A DNA stretch of 64,000 bases from an uncultured archaeon (lineage in GTDB: Archaea > Thermoproteota > Bathyarchaeia > TCS64), in contig CALIUM010000001.1 of the NCBI GenBank assembly GCA_938048735.1, positions 1-64,000 of the forward strand, in the 5' to 3' direction. The position numbers were made by a program, and so were the translations under genes. Below are positions 16,959 through 25,246 of this stretch, piece after piece. The notes under the pieces were generated by a model that worked only from the letters and a program-made list of their open reading frames with translations, was not told the origin of the DNA and did not search any database. Numbering within the stretch: position 1 is the first letter of the stretch; every line of letters begins with the position of its first letter.

Positions 16959-17816
16959 ATGAATTTTGAAATCGATTTTTATAGTGAACTTCACCAGTTA
17001 TTAACCCAAATACCTGAAGGCAAAGTCTCTATTATTGATGATGTCGCGAAAGCTTTAGGAGATATATCATCAAAACCTGCTATATTAGAAATACTAAATA
17101 GAAAAGAATTTTTAAATCTAAAAAATAAGATCGTCTATAATTCTAATTCAGAAAATGAATTATTTAGAAACTTTTCTTCATCAAGACCTCTAAGTTTTTT
17201 AAAAAGGTTACAAAAAAATTTAGCTAAAAAAATAATAGAAATGGACAAATTTGAAAGAATTGATCTTGTTGCTGGAGTTGATGTTTCATATAAAGATGAT
17301 TTAGCTTATGCTGCATGTGTAGTATTAAACAATGATTTCAGAATAATTCATGTCTCATTTTCCATATATAAAACCAGATTCCCATATATCCCAGGATACC
17401 TTTCCTTTAGGGAGGGACCTCCAATAAAAGAGGTTGTAAGAAGGGCCCCTGATTTTGATATTTTAATGGTTAATGGCCATGGAATTGCACACCCCCGCTT
17501 CTTTGGACTAGCTTCCCATGTAGGACTAGATTTAAACAAACCCACTATAGGAGTAACAAAGAGGAGATTAGTTGGCAAGATGATCTCAAAGAAAGATTCT
17601 TATGATGTAATCGTATATAAGGGAAGAGTGGTAGGAGCAAAATTAACGATTCTTGGAAAAAGGAATCTCTATATATCTGTAGGGCATAAAATATCTTTGG
17701 ATACAAGCATTGAAGTGGTTAAAAAATTTAGTATAGTTTATGACTTACCAGAACCCTTGAGAATAGCACATATTTTATCTAGAAATTTTGGAAAAAAAGA
17801 AATCAAAAATATATGA
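16959..17816 (+). CDS. Alkyltransferase-like (ATL) / endonuclease V fusion, altered active site
   Basis: 285 aa. Residues about 8-50 (FYSELHQLLTQIPEGKVSII.DVAKALG) resemble the winged-helix DNA-binding part of O6-alkylguanine transferases, but no PCHR active-site cysteine follows. Residues about 85-280 are endonuclease V: VAGVDVSY (D108), PYIPGYLSFREGPP (glutamate ligand), NGHGIAHPRFFGLASH and IGVTKRRL. In active EndoV the third motif reads DGxG with a catalytic Asp; here it is Asn (AAT codon at about 17470-17472). An AGT-EndoV fusion is known from Ferroplasma. It may bind deaminated or alkylated DNA or RNA without normal cleavage (inference). Confidence 0.85.
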   Translation: MNFEIDFYSELHQLLTQIPEGKVSIIDDVAKALGDISSKPAILEILNRKEFLNLKNKIVYNSNSENELFRNFSSSRPLSFLKRLQKNLAKKIIEMDKFERIDLVAGVDVSYKDDLAYAACVVLNNDFRIIHVSFSIYKTRFPYIPGYLSFREGPPIKEVVRRAPDFDILMVNGHGIAHPRFFGLASHVGLDLNKPTIGVTKRRLVGKMISKKDSYDVIVYKGRVVGAKLTILGKRNLYISVGHKISLDTSIEVVKKFSIVYDLPEPLRIAHILSRNFGKKEIKNI

Positions 17817-17823
17817 AAAAGAT

Positions 17824-18495
17824 TTATCTCCACACTTTCATACCATTTTCTAAAAGATATTCAGCGGTTATTTCCGCTATGTCAGGAGTTCTATATGGAA
17901 GTCTCAACTCTTTTATGTGTATTAGGATTTCTTTATATGTTATTTCATTTTTTTGACGTTTATTCAGATATTCGTCTAAAATTGTTTGAGCAAGCTTTTC
18001 AGCTATCAAATATTTTGGATTCAATTTTTTCATATGTAATCTCACAGCATTTGCAATCTCCTCGTTTGAAGCACCGTGAATGGCCCAAACGATAGGTCTT
18101 GGACCACCTTTAGAATTCCTTATATTTGAGATCTTTAAAGCTGGATATATTAAACCCATGTTGTAAAGCCGCTTAAGAATTCTGTATGTCGTAGCTTCAC
18201 TTAAATTATTTTCTAACTGAAGAATTAATCCTGTACTTGCTCCATGTAGACAGAAATAGAGGAAAACCTCAGCCATAGATTGAGAGGAAAATATTTTTTC
18301 AGTAAATGAAATTAACTCTTGGATGTTTTTCAATTTTATTCCCAAGTTGATATTCTCATTTAATAAAACTAACTTTCTAAAAAAATTTATAATCTCAACA
18401 AAATTTTTCTCACTATCTGAGAATATTTTAAACCCTTTAATTTTTCTACCTTCCTCAAACTTTAGCGGAACCTTTTCTTCCATGTCAAAAGCCAC
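17824..18495 (-). CDS. Winged-helix protein of unknown function
   Basis: 223 aa. A helical N-terminal half leads to a winged-helix segment at about 85-150 (AEVFLYFCLHGAS, LSEATTYRILKRLYNMGLIYPAL), typical of DNA-binding transcription regulators. It is followed by a further helical domain ending with RTPDIAEITAEYLLENGMKV. I do not recognise the family. It is convergent with the EndoV fusion (7 bp apart) and divergent from the ribbon-helix-helix gene, sharing a 74-bp promoter region with a direct repeat. AT-rich like the whole 16.3-23.4 kb segment. Confidence 0.6.
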   Translation of the reverse strand: MAFDMEEKVPLKFEEGRKIKGFKIFSDSEKNFVEIINFFRKLVLLNENINLGIKLKNIQELISFTEKIFSSQSMAEVFLYFCLHGASTGLILQLENNLSEATTYRILKRLYNMGLIYPALKISNIRNSKGGPRPIVWAIHGASNEEIANAVRLHMKKLNPKYLIAEKLAQTILDEYLNKRQKNEITYKEILIHIKELRLPYRTPDIAEITAEYLLENGMKVWR

Positions 18496-18531
18496 CGCTA
18501 AACATTTAAACCGTCCGATAAGCTTATAAGG

Positions 18532-18558
18532 TTACTTGTTAATTTGTTTACTTGTTAG
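18532..18558. promoter_or_regulatory. Direct repeats TTACTTGTTA, operator candidate
   Basis: TTACTTGTTAA (18532-18542) and TTACTTGTTAG (18548-18558) repeat with a 16-bp period just upstream of the ATG at 18570, between two divergent DNA-binding-protein genes. Ribbon-helix-helix repressors often bind such repeated short sites; autoregulation is inferred. Confidence 0.45.
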
Positions 18559-18569
18559 CAAGTGATCTA

Positions 18570-18998
18570 ATGGGCTCCGCAATCTATAAGAAGAGCGTCG
18601 CCATAAGGGGCTTGGACTTAGAGCTATATAAAGAGATCTTTACACTCGCTAAAAAGGAAGGAAAAAGAGTTTCAGATATTGTTAATGCTGCCCTTAAAGA
18701 TTTTCTTTCCAACGATAAAACAGAAAATAATAGAATAAATAATGAGAGCACGTTCATTCTTAGAAATTTTGGCGAAATATCCCTATCAAAATTTGATATA
18801 TTAAGTTTAAGAAAAGAAGTAGGACAATTTATTATAGAAAATAACGGAAGAATAATCTTCGAGAAAGATATTGATAGGGAGACGATAAATTACATTCAAA
18901 AAATTATAATAAATGAAGGTGTTGTTGAGGTTCCAAAAGAACACTATTATCAATTCTTAATAAAATCAGAAATAAAAGGGAAGTTAGAAAAATATTAA
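18570..18998 (+). CDS. Ribbon-helix-helix-like DNA-binding protein
   Basis: About 142 aa from the ATG at 18570; the in-frame TTG at 18552 falls inside the direct repeat and is less likely. Residues about 6-42 (KKSVAIRGLDLELYKEIFTLAKKEGKRVSDIVNAALKDFL in shape) look like a strand-helix-helix DNA-binding domain. The remaining 100 residues form an alpha/beta C-terminal domain I do not recognise, possibly a ligand or partner module. It sits between the winged-helix gene and DUF99 in the EndoV-PolD neighbourhood. Confidence 0.6.
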   Translation: MGSAIYKKSVAIRGLDLELYKEIFTLAKKEGKRVSDIVNAALKDFLSNDKTENNRINNESTFILRNFGEISLSKFDILSLRKEVGQFIIENNGRIIFEKDIDRETINYIQKIIINEGVVEVPKEHYYQFLIKSEIKGKLEKY

Positions 18999-19021
18999 TA
19001 ATCAATAAACAGGGATTATAA

Positions 19022-19588
19022 ATGCAAAATTTTATGAAAATAATCGGTGTAGATGATGGGAAATTTCATGCATTTACGAGAGAAAAAATTCAATATGCCT
19101 TTCTTTGCGCTGTAATAATGAAAGCTTACAAAATTTTAGATATAAAGTTAGCCAAAATAAAGGTTGATGGTTTTGATGCAACAGAAAAATTAATAAATAT
19201 ATTAAAGAACGTCTCAGCCGATGCAATTATTTTAAGTGGCATAACATTCGCTGGATTTAATATTGTTGATCCATTTATAGTTTTTAAGAAATTGAATTTT
19301 CCAATTATAATTATTTCTACGAAAAAGCCAAACAATATTTCAATGTTTTATGCCCTTAAAAAACACTTCTATGATTGGAAAAGAAGATGGGAAATAATTG
19401 AAAATCTAGGAAAGATCTATTCTACGATTACCAAACCTGGTGAGCCTAAAATTTATTTTGAAGTCATAGGCAATAATTCAGATTGGGCTGAAATGATTCT
19501 TAAATCATCTTCCATTCTCTCTAGAATTCCTGAACCTGTTAGAGTTGCTGGATTAATAGCTAAAGGAGTTAGTAATCTAAATTATTAA
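19022..19588 (+). CDS. DUF99 / UPF0215 family protein (EndoV-like fold)
   Basis: 188 aa. Family landmarks are GVDDGKF near the N-terminus, FDATEKL, LSGITFAGFNIVD at about residues 70-85, and HFYDWKRRWE. DUF99 proteins are archaeal and predicted to share the RNase H-like fold of endonuclease V, with a possible nuclease role that is not demonstrated. Start at 19022 or the ATG at 19034. The gene is convergent with polD small subunit, overlapping its stop by 20 bp. An EndoV homolog and this EndoV-fold protein within 2 kb is notable. Confidence 0.85.
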   Translation: MQNFMKIIGVDDGKFHAFTREKIQYAFLCAVIMKAYKILDIKLAKIKVDGFDATEKLINILKNVSADAIILSGITFAGFNIVDPFIVFKKLNFPIIIISTKKPNNISMFYALKKHFYDWKRRWEIIENLGKIYSTITKPGEPKIYFEVIGNNSDWAEMILKSSSILSRIPEPVRVAGLIAKGVSNLNY

Positions 19589-21080
19589 AGTCTATTGTCA
19601 TTATTTTAGAGCTTTGTAAATCTAAAATCGGAACAATTCCAGGAGTTGGAATTAATCCCAATTTTTTCTGAAATATTGTTTGAGTTTGCCATGTTGAAGA
19701 AGATATAATAGAAACTCCCCTATATTTCTTATAACTATAGACATGTACATGTCCTAAATTCATTATATCTGGTATATTTGTTATTACCAATTTATCTTCA
19801 TCCATGGGTGCTATTGGTGTTGATGCACCATAAATAGGGGCAAGGTGCCTACATTTTAATAATAATTCTGCTCCCCTTTCCGGAGTCCTGTAACTAAGAC
19901 CAGGAGTTTTGGTTAAAATATCATCTAAAGATTTTCCATGATAAATTAAAATATCTAATTCATGAATCTTTATTGACAAAGGATTTCCATAAATATGAAC
20001 TCTATCATCATTATATAAAGATTCGGCATAATTTCTCATTATTGGAGGTTGAGGCAAACTTTTTCTTGTAGCATCATGATTTCCTGGTGTTACAATAATA
20101 TCAATATAATCAGGAAATTTAGACAATAATCTATAAGCTTCTGCATATTGTTCACTTATATCAGTAATTTGAAGTTCATTTATTTGATCGGGGTAAATTC
20201 CAATTCCATCAACTAAATCACCATTAATTATAACATACTTTACTTTTGAAGCTAGATTCTTAAGTTCAGGAGGACCAATTTTTAAATTAATCCATTGAAT
20301 AAATCTCTCGAAAAGAGTTTTATTAAATAACTTACTGCCAACATGTAGATCGGAAATAAAAGCCACACATAAAGGTGTTTCAGATTTTTTCAAAGATTTA
20401 CTTGGAATATCAGGCCAGATGATATCCTTGATTACAAATAATTTATCTGTATATTTTACAACATCAACACAGATAACTTGATCTTCAAAAACAAATTTGC
20501 CTTTTTCAATAACATCTCTATCTAAGCCAACTAACTCAATAAATGAATCTTCGTCTTCTAATTCGATTACTAACTGAGAACTCTTCATAACTTTTCTATT
20601 TACTAGCCCAATCACTTTAAACTTTGTTTTTCCAGGCACCTTTAAAGCTTGACTTATTTTTATAGAATCTTTAACATCAATTCTTTCATGAAATATTTTT
20701 ACTAATTTTTCATACCTATTTTTAAAATAATCTACAAATCCTTTAACATTACAAGATGGCTTGCCGTTGAAATCTTCTATAACCTTTATATCTGATACAA
20801 ACTCCTTTGCCAATATTTCTATAGAAGCCTTTCCACTCAAAATCCGGTTTTTATCTGATTTTTCACACAACTCCTTATAAGATGTTTTAATTGTCTCAAG
20901 ATCAATAATTAAATTGTTTTTTTCATTAGAACTCAAAATTTCTATAGATTTCAATATTATTTTTTCAATATTTACTTCATCTATACCTTTTAGGAATTCC
21001 CAACAATCTGCACTAATTTGAAAACCTTTATTAATTGCTAATTTAATGGCTTTTAAAATTTTACTTTCCAAATTAAACAC
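19569..21080 (-). CDS. polB: DNA polymerase D small subunit DP1 (3'-5' exonuclease)
   Basis: 503 aa. Proofreading subunit of archaeal replicative polymerase D. The N-terminal 130 residues are helical, then an OB-fold region spans about 150-225, then a calcineurin-like phosphodiesterase domain: SDLHVGS (about 244), NGDLVDG, TPGNHD, YHGKS and GHVHVY, all metal-ligand motifs intact, so exonuclease activity is expected. It pairs with DP2 encoded at 25247-28645 on the other strand; the genes are separated by about 4 kb rather than adjacent. No intein. AT-rich coding. Confidence 0.95.
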   Translation of the reverse strand: MFNLESKILKAIKLAINKGFQISADCWEFLKGIDEVNIEKIILKSIEILSSNEKNNLIIDLETIKTSYKELCEKSDKNRILSGKASIEILAKEFVSDIKVIEDFNGKPSCNVKGFVDYFKNRYEKLVKIFHERIDVKDSIKISQALKVPGKTKFKVIGLVNRKVMKSSQLVIELEDEDSFIELVGLDRDVIEKGKFVFEDQVICVDVVKYTDKLFVIKDIIWPDIPSKSLKKSETPLCVAFISDLHVGSKLFNKTLFERFIQWINLKIGPPELKNLASKVKYVIINGDLVDGIGIYPDQINELQITDISEQYAEAYRLLSKFPDYIDIIVTPGNHDATRKSLPQPPIMRNYAESLYNDDRVHIYGNPLSIKIHELDILIYHGKSLDDILTKTPGLSYRTPERGAELLLKCRHLAPIYGASTPIAPMDEDKLVITNIPDIMNLGHVHVYSYKKYRGVSIISSSTWQTQTIFQKKLGLIPTPGIVPILDLQSSKIMTIDFNNLDY

Positions 21081-21097
21081 TCCAATTATAAAGAATA

Positions 21098-21436
21098 TTA
21101 TTTAGCCATTGAGACATAATCCTCTCTCGGGGGGCTCCACCCCTCAATTATAATAGTTGTCCTTTCTCCATTTATAAAACTATGAGTTTCGTTTCCAGGT
21201 ATACACCAGGACACACCCGGTTCCACTTTTAACCTATTTCCATTACAAATGAGTACTCCATAACCTTCTAAGCATACTCCGATTTGTTCATTTATATGTT
21301 TATGCTCTGGAAAAATTGCTTTCGGCTTTATCACCATCCTTATCAGAGTCATCTTCTCTCCAGAACCGAGAATGGTCATTTCAACCCCTTCAACCGGCTC
21401 TACTCGAGGCGCGGAGGCTAAGTTATACGACCTCAT
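21098..21436 (-). CDS. Small cupin-fold protein
   Basis: 112 aa, a single cupin barrel. Motif 1 is PEHKHINEQIGVCLEG (metal ligands His, His, Glu/Gln type) and motif 2 PGVSWCIPGNETHSF. Such stand-alone cupins serve as sensors, isomerases or dioxygenases; the substrate is not readable. It precedes the polymerase D small subunit gene by 17 bp and is probably cotranscribed. The first codons are GC-richer than the surrounding AT-rich island. Confidence 0.75.
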   Translation of the reverse strand: MRSYNLASAPRVEPVEGVEMTILGSGEKMTLIRMVIKPKAIFPEHKHINEQIGVCLEGYGVLICNGNRLKVEPGVSWCIPGNETHSFINGERTTIIIEGWSPPREDYVSMAK

Positions 21437-21484
21437 GAAGGATCAAGTTAATTTATCCTGAAAGCTTATAAAATTTTTCCTCAT

Positions 21485-22141
21485 TTATATAGATGCTTTA
21501 ACATTCTGTTTACGTTTAATCTTATCTTTTAACTCCTTTCTAACATAATATCGATAAGGCATCCTACTTGAATTTCTATCAATATATCCCTTATCATAAA
21601 GTTTTTTAAGTAATCTCGCGGTATGTTCTCTTGTTTTATTAATTTGTTTTCTTATTTCAGATACTGAAGCCTCTCCATTTTCGCAAATAATAGTAAGAAC
21701 CTCAATTTCTGTATCAGTTAAATTTTTTAATGCATCATCTACTTCTAAAGAATCCAAATTAACATTATCCGACAATTGTAAATCACTCTTTTTAATACTA
21801 TCAAAATTAATTTTTAATTTACTTATTTCCTTCTCTAATTCCTTTACTTTATTTGAAAGACCCTCAATTTTTGGTGTTATATCAATTATAATTTTCTTAT
21901 TTTCTTCATTCATTAAACTTGAAGAGTAACTTATTTTCTTTATATCTTCGAAGTCCATTAATAATCCTGAGATATCCTTAGACATTTTTTGCAACCTTAG
22001 AGAAAAATCAAGGGTTATGTTTTTCAATATTTCCTTTGAAGATTCATACTCAAACTGAGCTTTCTTTATTGTTTTGTAATATATTACACAAGCTATTATT
22101 GTAACCATAAGAAACGAGATGTATATGATCAGCAGCTCCAA
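21485..22141 (-). CDS. Membrane-anchored coiled-coil protein with C-terminal winged helix
   Basis: 218 aa. One N-terminal transmembrane helix (residues about 3-22), then a long charged helical/coiled-coil region (about 25-125), then a MarR/ArsR-like winged helix (TDTEIEVLTIICENGEASVSEIRKQI in outline, about 140-205) and a lysine-rich tail. TTG start. This architecture, a DNA-binding domain tethered to the membrane, is seen in several archaea, where it may link DNA or transcription to the membrane. The upstream 625 bp is gene-free and repeat-bearing, so it may bind there (inference). Confidence 0.65.
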   Translation of the reverse strand: MELLIIYISFLMVTIIACVIYYKTIKKAQFEYESSKEILKNITLDFSLRLQKMSKDISGLLMDFEDIKKISYSSSLMNEENKKIIIDITPKIEGLSNKVKELEKEISKLKINFDSIKKSDLQLSDNVNLDSLEVDDALKNLTDTEIEVLTIICENGEASVSEIRKQINKTREHTARLLKKLYDKGYIDRNSSRMPYRYYVRKELKDKIKRKQNVKASI

Positions 22142-22766
22142 GTCCGGTCAATAAGTTAATTGGACAATCGCATATTTTACGCTTTCCCCAAACCCGGGTT
22201 AAGCGGTCTCGGAAAGGGGGAATATCACGTGTAACTTTATGTGATTATATGTGACCAAAACTCGTCTATTTCAAATCACGTTAAGTCCAAAATCACAAAG
22301 AAAGACGTAATCAACCCTTTAATTAAGTAGCTTCTCTTTATTTCATTATAAGCTATAAAAATTCAATAAGTCCCTAAAAAGGTTATAATTTCTTATTTTA
22401 TTCAAAATCGGTTGATTTTTAAAGTTAAAAACTTATAAAAAGACTTATTTTTGTTTATTCTCTTTTAAATTTATATATTTAACCCTGATGATACAAAAAC
22501 GTGATATCACAAAATCACAGTCGAAAGCTTAAAAGGCTACCTCTATTTTAACAATTTAAAAAATTAAATTAAAGCTCAGGTTAAATTAAAAAGAGTTTTA
22601 TTTTAAATTTTTTATTAAAAGGGCCTTTCTTTTAAACTCTATTATTATAAAATTTTTTGGGAGCTTTCAGCCTAAAGCCGAAGTGCTGGACGATTTTGAA
22701 GGGCATATTGAGAAGGGTGTTTTCAAATTCTTAGCATCCTTCAACGTGATAAAACGTGATATCACA
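22142..22766. other. 625-bp gene-free AT-rich region with repeated ATCAC/GTGAT sites (candidate origin or regulatory hub)
   Basis: The perfect 13-mer ACGTGATATCACA occurs at 22499-22511 and 22754-22766. Further ATCAC or GTGAT half-sites fall at 22224, 22241, 22275, 22292, 22514 and 22746. A CTTTCC...CCCGGG...GGAAAG arrangement (22182-22218) precedes them, and long A/T-only tracts fill 22310-22640. No open frame fits. It lies between a membrane-anchored winged-helix gene and an orphan gene, 1.1 kb from the DP1 operon. No Orc1/Cdc6 gene is present in this window, which weakens the origin reading. Confidence 0.45.
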
Positions 22767-23234
22767 TTAAACTCGTGTCTTCACTTCTAAAAATCTTTTA
22801 AACCCACTCAACAATTCCTCCTCTAAATCCTTAAATGCTTTCTTGGAAATCCGTGAGTTCATAGTTTTAGGTAAAGATAAATACTCTTTAAGCCTCTCCG
22901 CGAGCAATTTGAAATCATTTAAGAAGCTTTCATCTAGGCTTCCAAGGTAAAAAAGTAAAAGAATTGTGAATAGGGCTGAGATGATGTTCTTTTTTGCCTG
23001 TTGAAGTGTTCTATGGAAAGAGCCTCTTGTGACTTTTTTAGGTCTGATAAGACCCTTTAAAGTATAATTAATCTTTTCTGATTGAGAAATTTCTAAAAGG
23101 AATTCGATTATAAGCGTTTCTAACTGGATCTCCGTTAAATTGCTGTTTTTTAGCAAAATATTAAGGATTGGGTCCTTGAATAGTCTTTCAAGATTGGATC
23201 TTATCTCCTCCAGAGAGTTCATCTCACTCATCAT
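22767..23234 (-). CDS. Orphan helical protein
   Basis: 155 aa, predicted all-helical. A central RPKKVTRGSFHRTLQQAKKN segment is strongly basic and is followed by a hydrophobic IISALFTILLLFYLGSL helix that could be membrane-associated. No family recognised. It has its own palindromic operator 2 bp before the start codon and ends at the second ACGTGATATCACA repeat, so both flanks carry specific DNA sites. The basic segment suggests nucleic-acid binding (inference). Confidence 0.55.
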   Translation of the reverse strand: MMSEMNSLEEIRSNLERLFKDPILNILLKNSNLTEIQLETLIIEFLLEISQSEKINYTLKGLIRPKKVTRGSFHRTLQQAKKNIISALFTILLLFYLGSLDESFLNDFKLLAERLKEYLSLPKTMNSRISKKAFKDLEEELLSGFKRFLEVKTRV

Positions 23235-23236
23235 GC

Positions 23237-23254
23237 GTATACATAATTGTATAC
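23237..23254. promoter_or_regulatory. Perfect palindromic operator GTATACA-N4-TGTATAC
   Basis: GTATACATAATTGTATAC, a perfect 7-bp inverted repeat with a 4-bp spacer, ends 2 bp upstream of the ATG of the orphan gene at 22767-23234. At that position a bound protein would cover the transcription start or the ribosome site. Confidence 0.55.
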
Positions 23255-23390
23255 AAATGGTAATAGCTTTATACCTCTTTAAGTCACCTATAAACTTAAT
23301 AAAACATTACAATTTAAATTTAATCTTAATTCAAAATTTTAACATTTTTGTTAAAAAACGGTTTTATTTGAGGTGGGAGTCCCCTTATGT

Positions 23391-24185
23391 ATGCTTACAA
23401 AAGACGCTTTGGCGATAAATGCTTTAGGATTTATTGAGAGAGCCACAAGTTTTATTAAAGCTCAGTTGAAGGCCTCTAACCTTAAGGGGGTAATTGTTTG
23501 CCTCAGTGGTGGATTAGATTCTTCAGTTACTCTTGTTTTGTGTGTGAAGGCCTTAGGAGGAGAGAACGTCATAGCTCTAAACATGCCTGAGATGGGTGTG
23601 ACGCCAGAAGAAGATGTACGTGATGCGGTTAGCTTGGCTGAGGAGTTAAATGTGAGGTGTGATATCATAGAGATTACGCCAGTCATGAATGTAATGAGGT
23701 CTATTCTCCCTCTTTATGATCCTGAGAATCTCATTGCGATGGGTAATTTGAAACCAAGGATCAGGATGACTCTAGCTTACCACTATGCTAATTCACTTGG
23801 ATTTCTTGTTGTAGGTAGTTCTAATAAAACCGAGCTGCTTTTGGGATACTTCACAAAGTATGGGGATGGGGCTTGTGACATCATGCCGATTGGGGATCTT
23901 TACAAAACTCAGGTGAGGCAGATAGCAGGTTACCTTGGCATTCCCTCAAAGATAATTGATAAGGCTCCTTCAGCGCGCCTCTGGCCTGGTCAGCTCAGTG
24001 AGATGGAACTGGGGATGAGGTTTGAGCAGCTCGATTTGATCCTTTACGGCTGGGAGTTGGGCCTCCGCCCCAGTGAGATAGCGAGCGAGCTAAATATAGA
24101 GTTAGAGAGGGTTGAAGGGGTTCTCGAGAGGGTTAGGTTAAATGAGCATAAAAGACGCCTTCCATTAATCTTAAAACTTAGTTAG
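23391..24185 (+). CDS. nadE: NH3-dependent NAD+ synthetase
   Basis: About 264 aa from the ATG at 23391; a GTG at 23373 adds six unlikely residues. Converts nicotinate adenine dinucleotide plus ammonia and ATP to NAD+. Family motifs are the ATP pyrophosphatase P-loop LSGGLDSS, GSSNKTE, GYFTKYGDGACDIMPIGDLYKT and the LWPGQ segment. There is no glutaminase domain, so it is the short archaeal type. It heads a same-strand run with elf1, GGGP synthase and polymerase D large subunit. Confidence 0.93.
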   Translation: MLTKDALAINALGFIERATSFIKAQLKASNLKGVIVCLSGGLDSSVTLVLCVKALGGENVIALNMPEMGVTPEEDVRDAVSLAEELNVRCDIIEITPVMNVMRSILPLYDPENLIAMGNLKPRIRMTLAYHYANSLGFLVVGSSNKTELLLGYFTKYGDGACDIMPIGDLYKTQVRQIAGYLGIPSKIIDKAPSARLWPGQLSEMELGMRFEQLDLILYGWELGLRPSEIASELNIELERVEGVLERVRLNEHKRRLPLILKLS

Positions 24186-24214
24186 CTAGATTTTCAATTA
24201 GTTATCTGAGGTGG

Positions 24215-24475
24215 ATGTGTTTGGGGAGGAGAAGGAGAAAAGAGGTAAAGATACCGCGTAAGACCCTTCCAGAGTTCTATCCATGCCCTAGATGTGGCAA
24301 AAACACTGTTTTAGTGAGATTGGTCAGAAAATCTGGGGTGGCATGGATCAGTTGTGGAAGTTGCGGCCTTAAAATATCAGTTCAAATCAGTGATAACATT
24401 CATGAAGTTGATGCATACAACAGTTTTGTAGATAAATATTATGAGATAGGAGGGGAGATTATATTAAATGAATAA
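24215..24475 (+). CDS. Transcription elongation factor Elf1-like zinc-ribbon protein
   Basis: 86 aa. A basic N-terminus (GRRRRKEVKIPRK) precedes a four-cysteine zinc ribbon, CPRCG...CGSCG, with the intervening VLVRLVRKSGVAWIS strand pair, as in eukaryotic and archaeal Elf1, which associates with elongating RNA polymerase. It overlaps the next gene by 8 bp, so translation is coupled. Confidence 0.85.
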   Translation: MCLGRRRRKEVKIPRKTLPEFYPCPRCGKNTVLVRLVRKSGVAWISCGSCGLKISVQISDNIHEVDAYNSFVDKYYEIGGEIILNE

Positions 24476-25235
24476 TAAAGTTGAAAAATATATTATGAAG
24501 AAAATAGAGGAAGAAGGCTCAATACATATGACTCTTATAGATCCGGAGAAAACAGATATCAAAAGTTGTGCGGAAATAGCCTACTCAGCTGAGGTCGCCG
24601 GATCCTCAGCTATAATGGTCGGAGGTTCCACCCTAGCATCACAGAATCTTTTGGATGAAGTCATAAACTCAATAAAATCAAAGGTAAGCATACCCGTGAT
24701 TCTCTTCCCAAACAATCTTTCAGGCGTAAGTAGATATGCCGATGCCATTTGGTTCATGTCCCTTCTCAACTCATCAAATACTTATTACATAATAGATGCT
24801 CAGGCCCTTGCGGCCCCCCTCATAAAACAGTACAAGATAGAGGCTATGCCAATGGGGTATATAATCGTTGGTGATGGCGGGGCTGCGGGTTATATAGGAC
24901 ACGCCCGGCCCATTCCCTATAATCATCCTGAGATCGCCCTCTGCTACGCCCTCGCTGCGGAGACCCTTGGGATGAGGTTTGTATATCTGGAGGGCGGGTC
25001 GGGAGCAATTAAACCAATACCTCCTGAGATGATAAGGGTTGTGAAGAGCCATCTTAACATTCCTCTAATCGTTGGAGGAGGAATAAAGGATGGGATCGCC
25101 GCGGGAAGGGCTGCTGAGGCTGGGGCAGATATCATCGTCACAGGGACGATGATAGAGATGGAAAGGGATGAAGTGGTTGGAAAAATAAGGGAAATTATTA
25201 AGAATATAAAAAGAAAAGATAAAAGTAAGGGGTAA
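24468..25235 (+). CDS. (S)-3-O-geranylgeranylglyceryl phosphate synthase
   Basis: 255 aa TIM barrel. Forms the first ether bond of archaeal membrane lipids from sn-glycerol-1-phosphate and geranylgeranyl diphosphate. Landmarks are HMTLIDPEK, GSSAIMVGGST, VILFPNN, YIIVGDGGAAGYIGHARPIP, YLEGGSGA and VGGGIKDG (phosphate binding). The DPEK-type N-terminus matches the archaeal group. It starts inside the 3' end of elf1 and ends 11 bp before the polymerase gene. Confidence 0.93.
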   Translation: MNNKVEKYIMKKIEEEGSIHMTLIDPEKTDIKSCAEIAYSAEVAGSSAIMVGGSTLASQNLLDEVINSIKSKVSIPVILFPNNLSGVSRYADAIWFMSLLNSSNTYYIIDAQALAAPLIKQYKIEAMPMGYIIVGDGGAAGYIGHARPIPYNHPEIALCYALAAETLGMRFVYLEGGSGAIKPIPPEMIRVVKSHLNIPLIVGGGIKDGIAAGRAAEAGADIIVTGTMIEMERDEVVGKIREIIKNIKRKDKSKG

Positions 25236-25246
25236 ATTGTAAGGAT

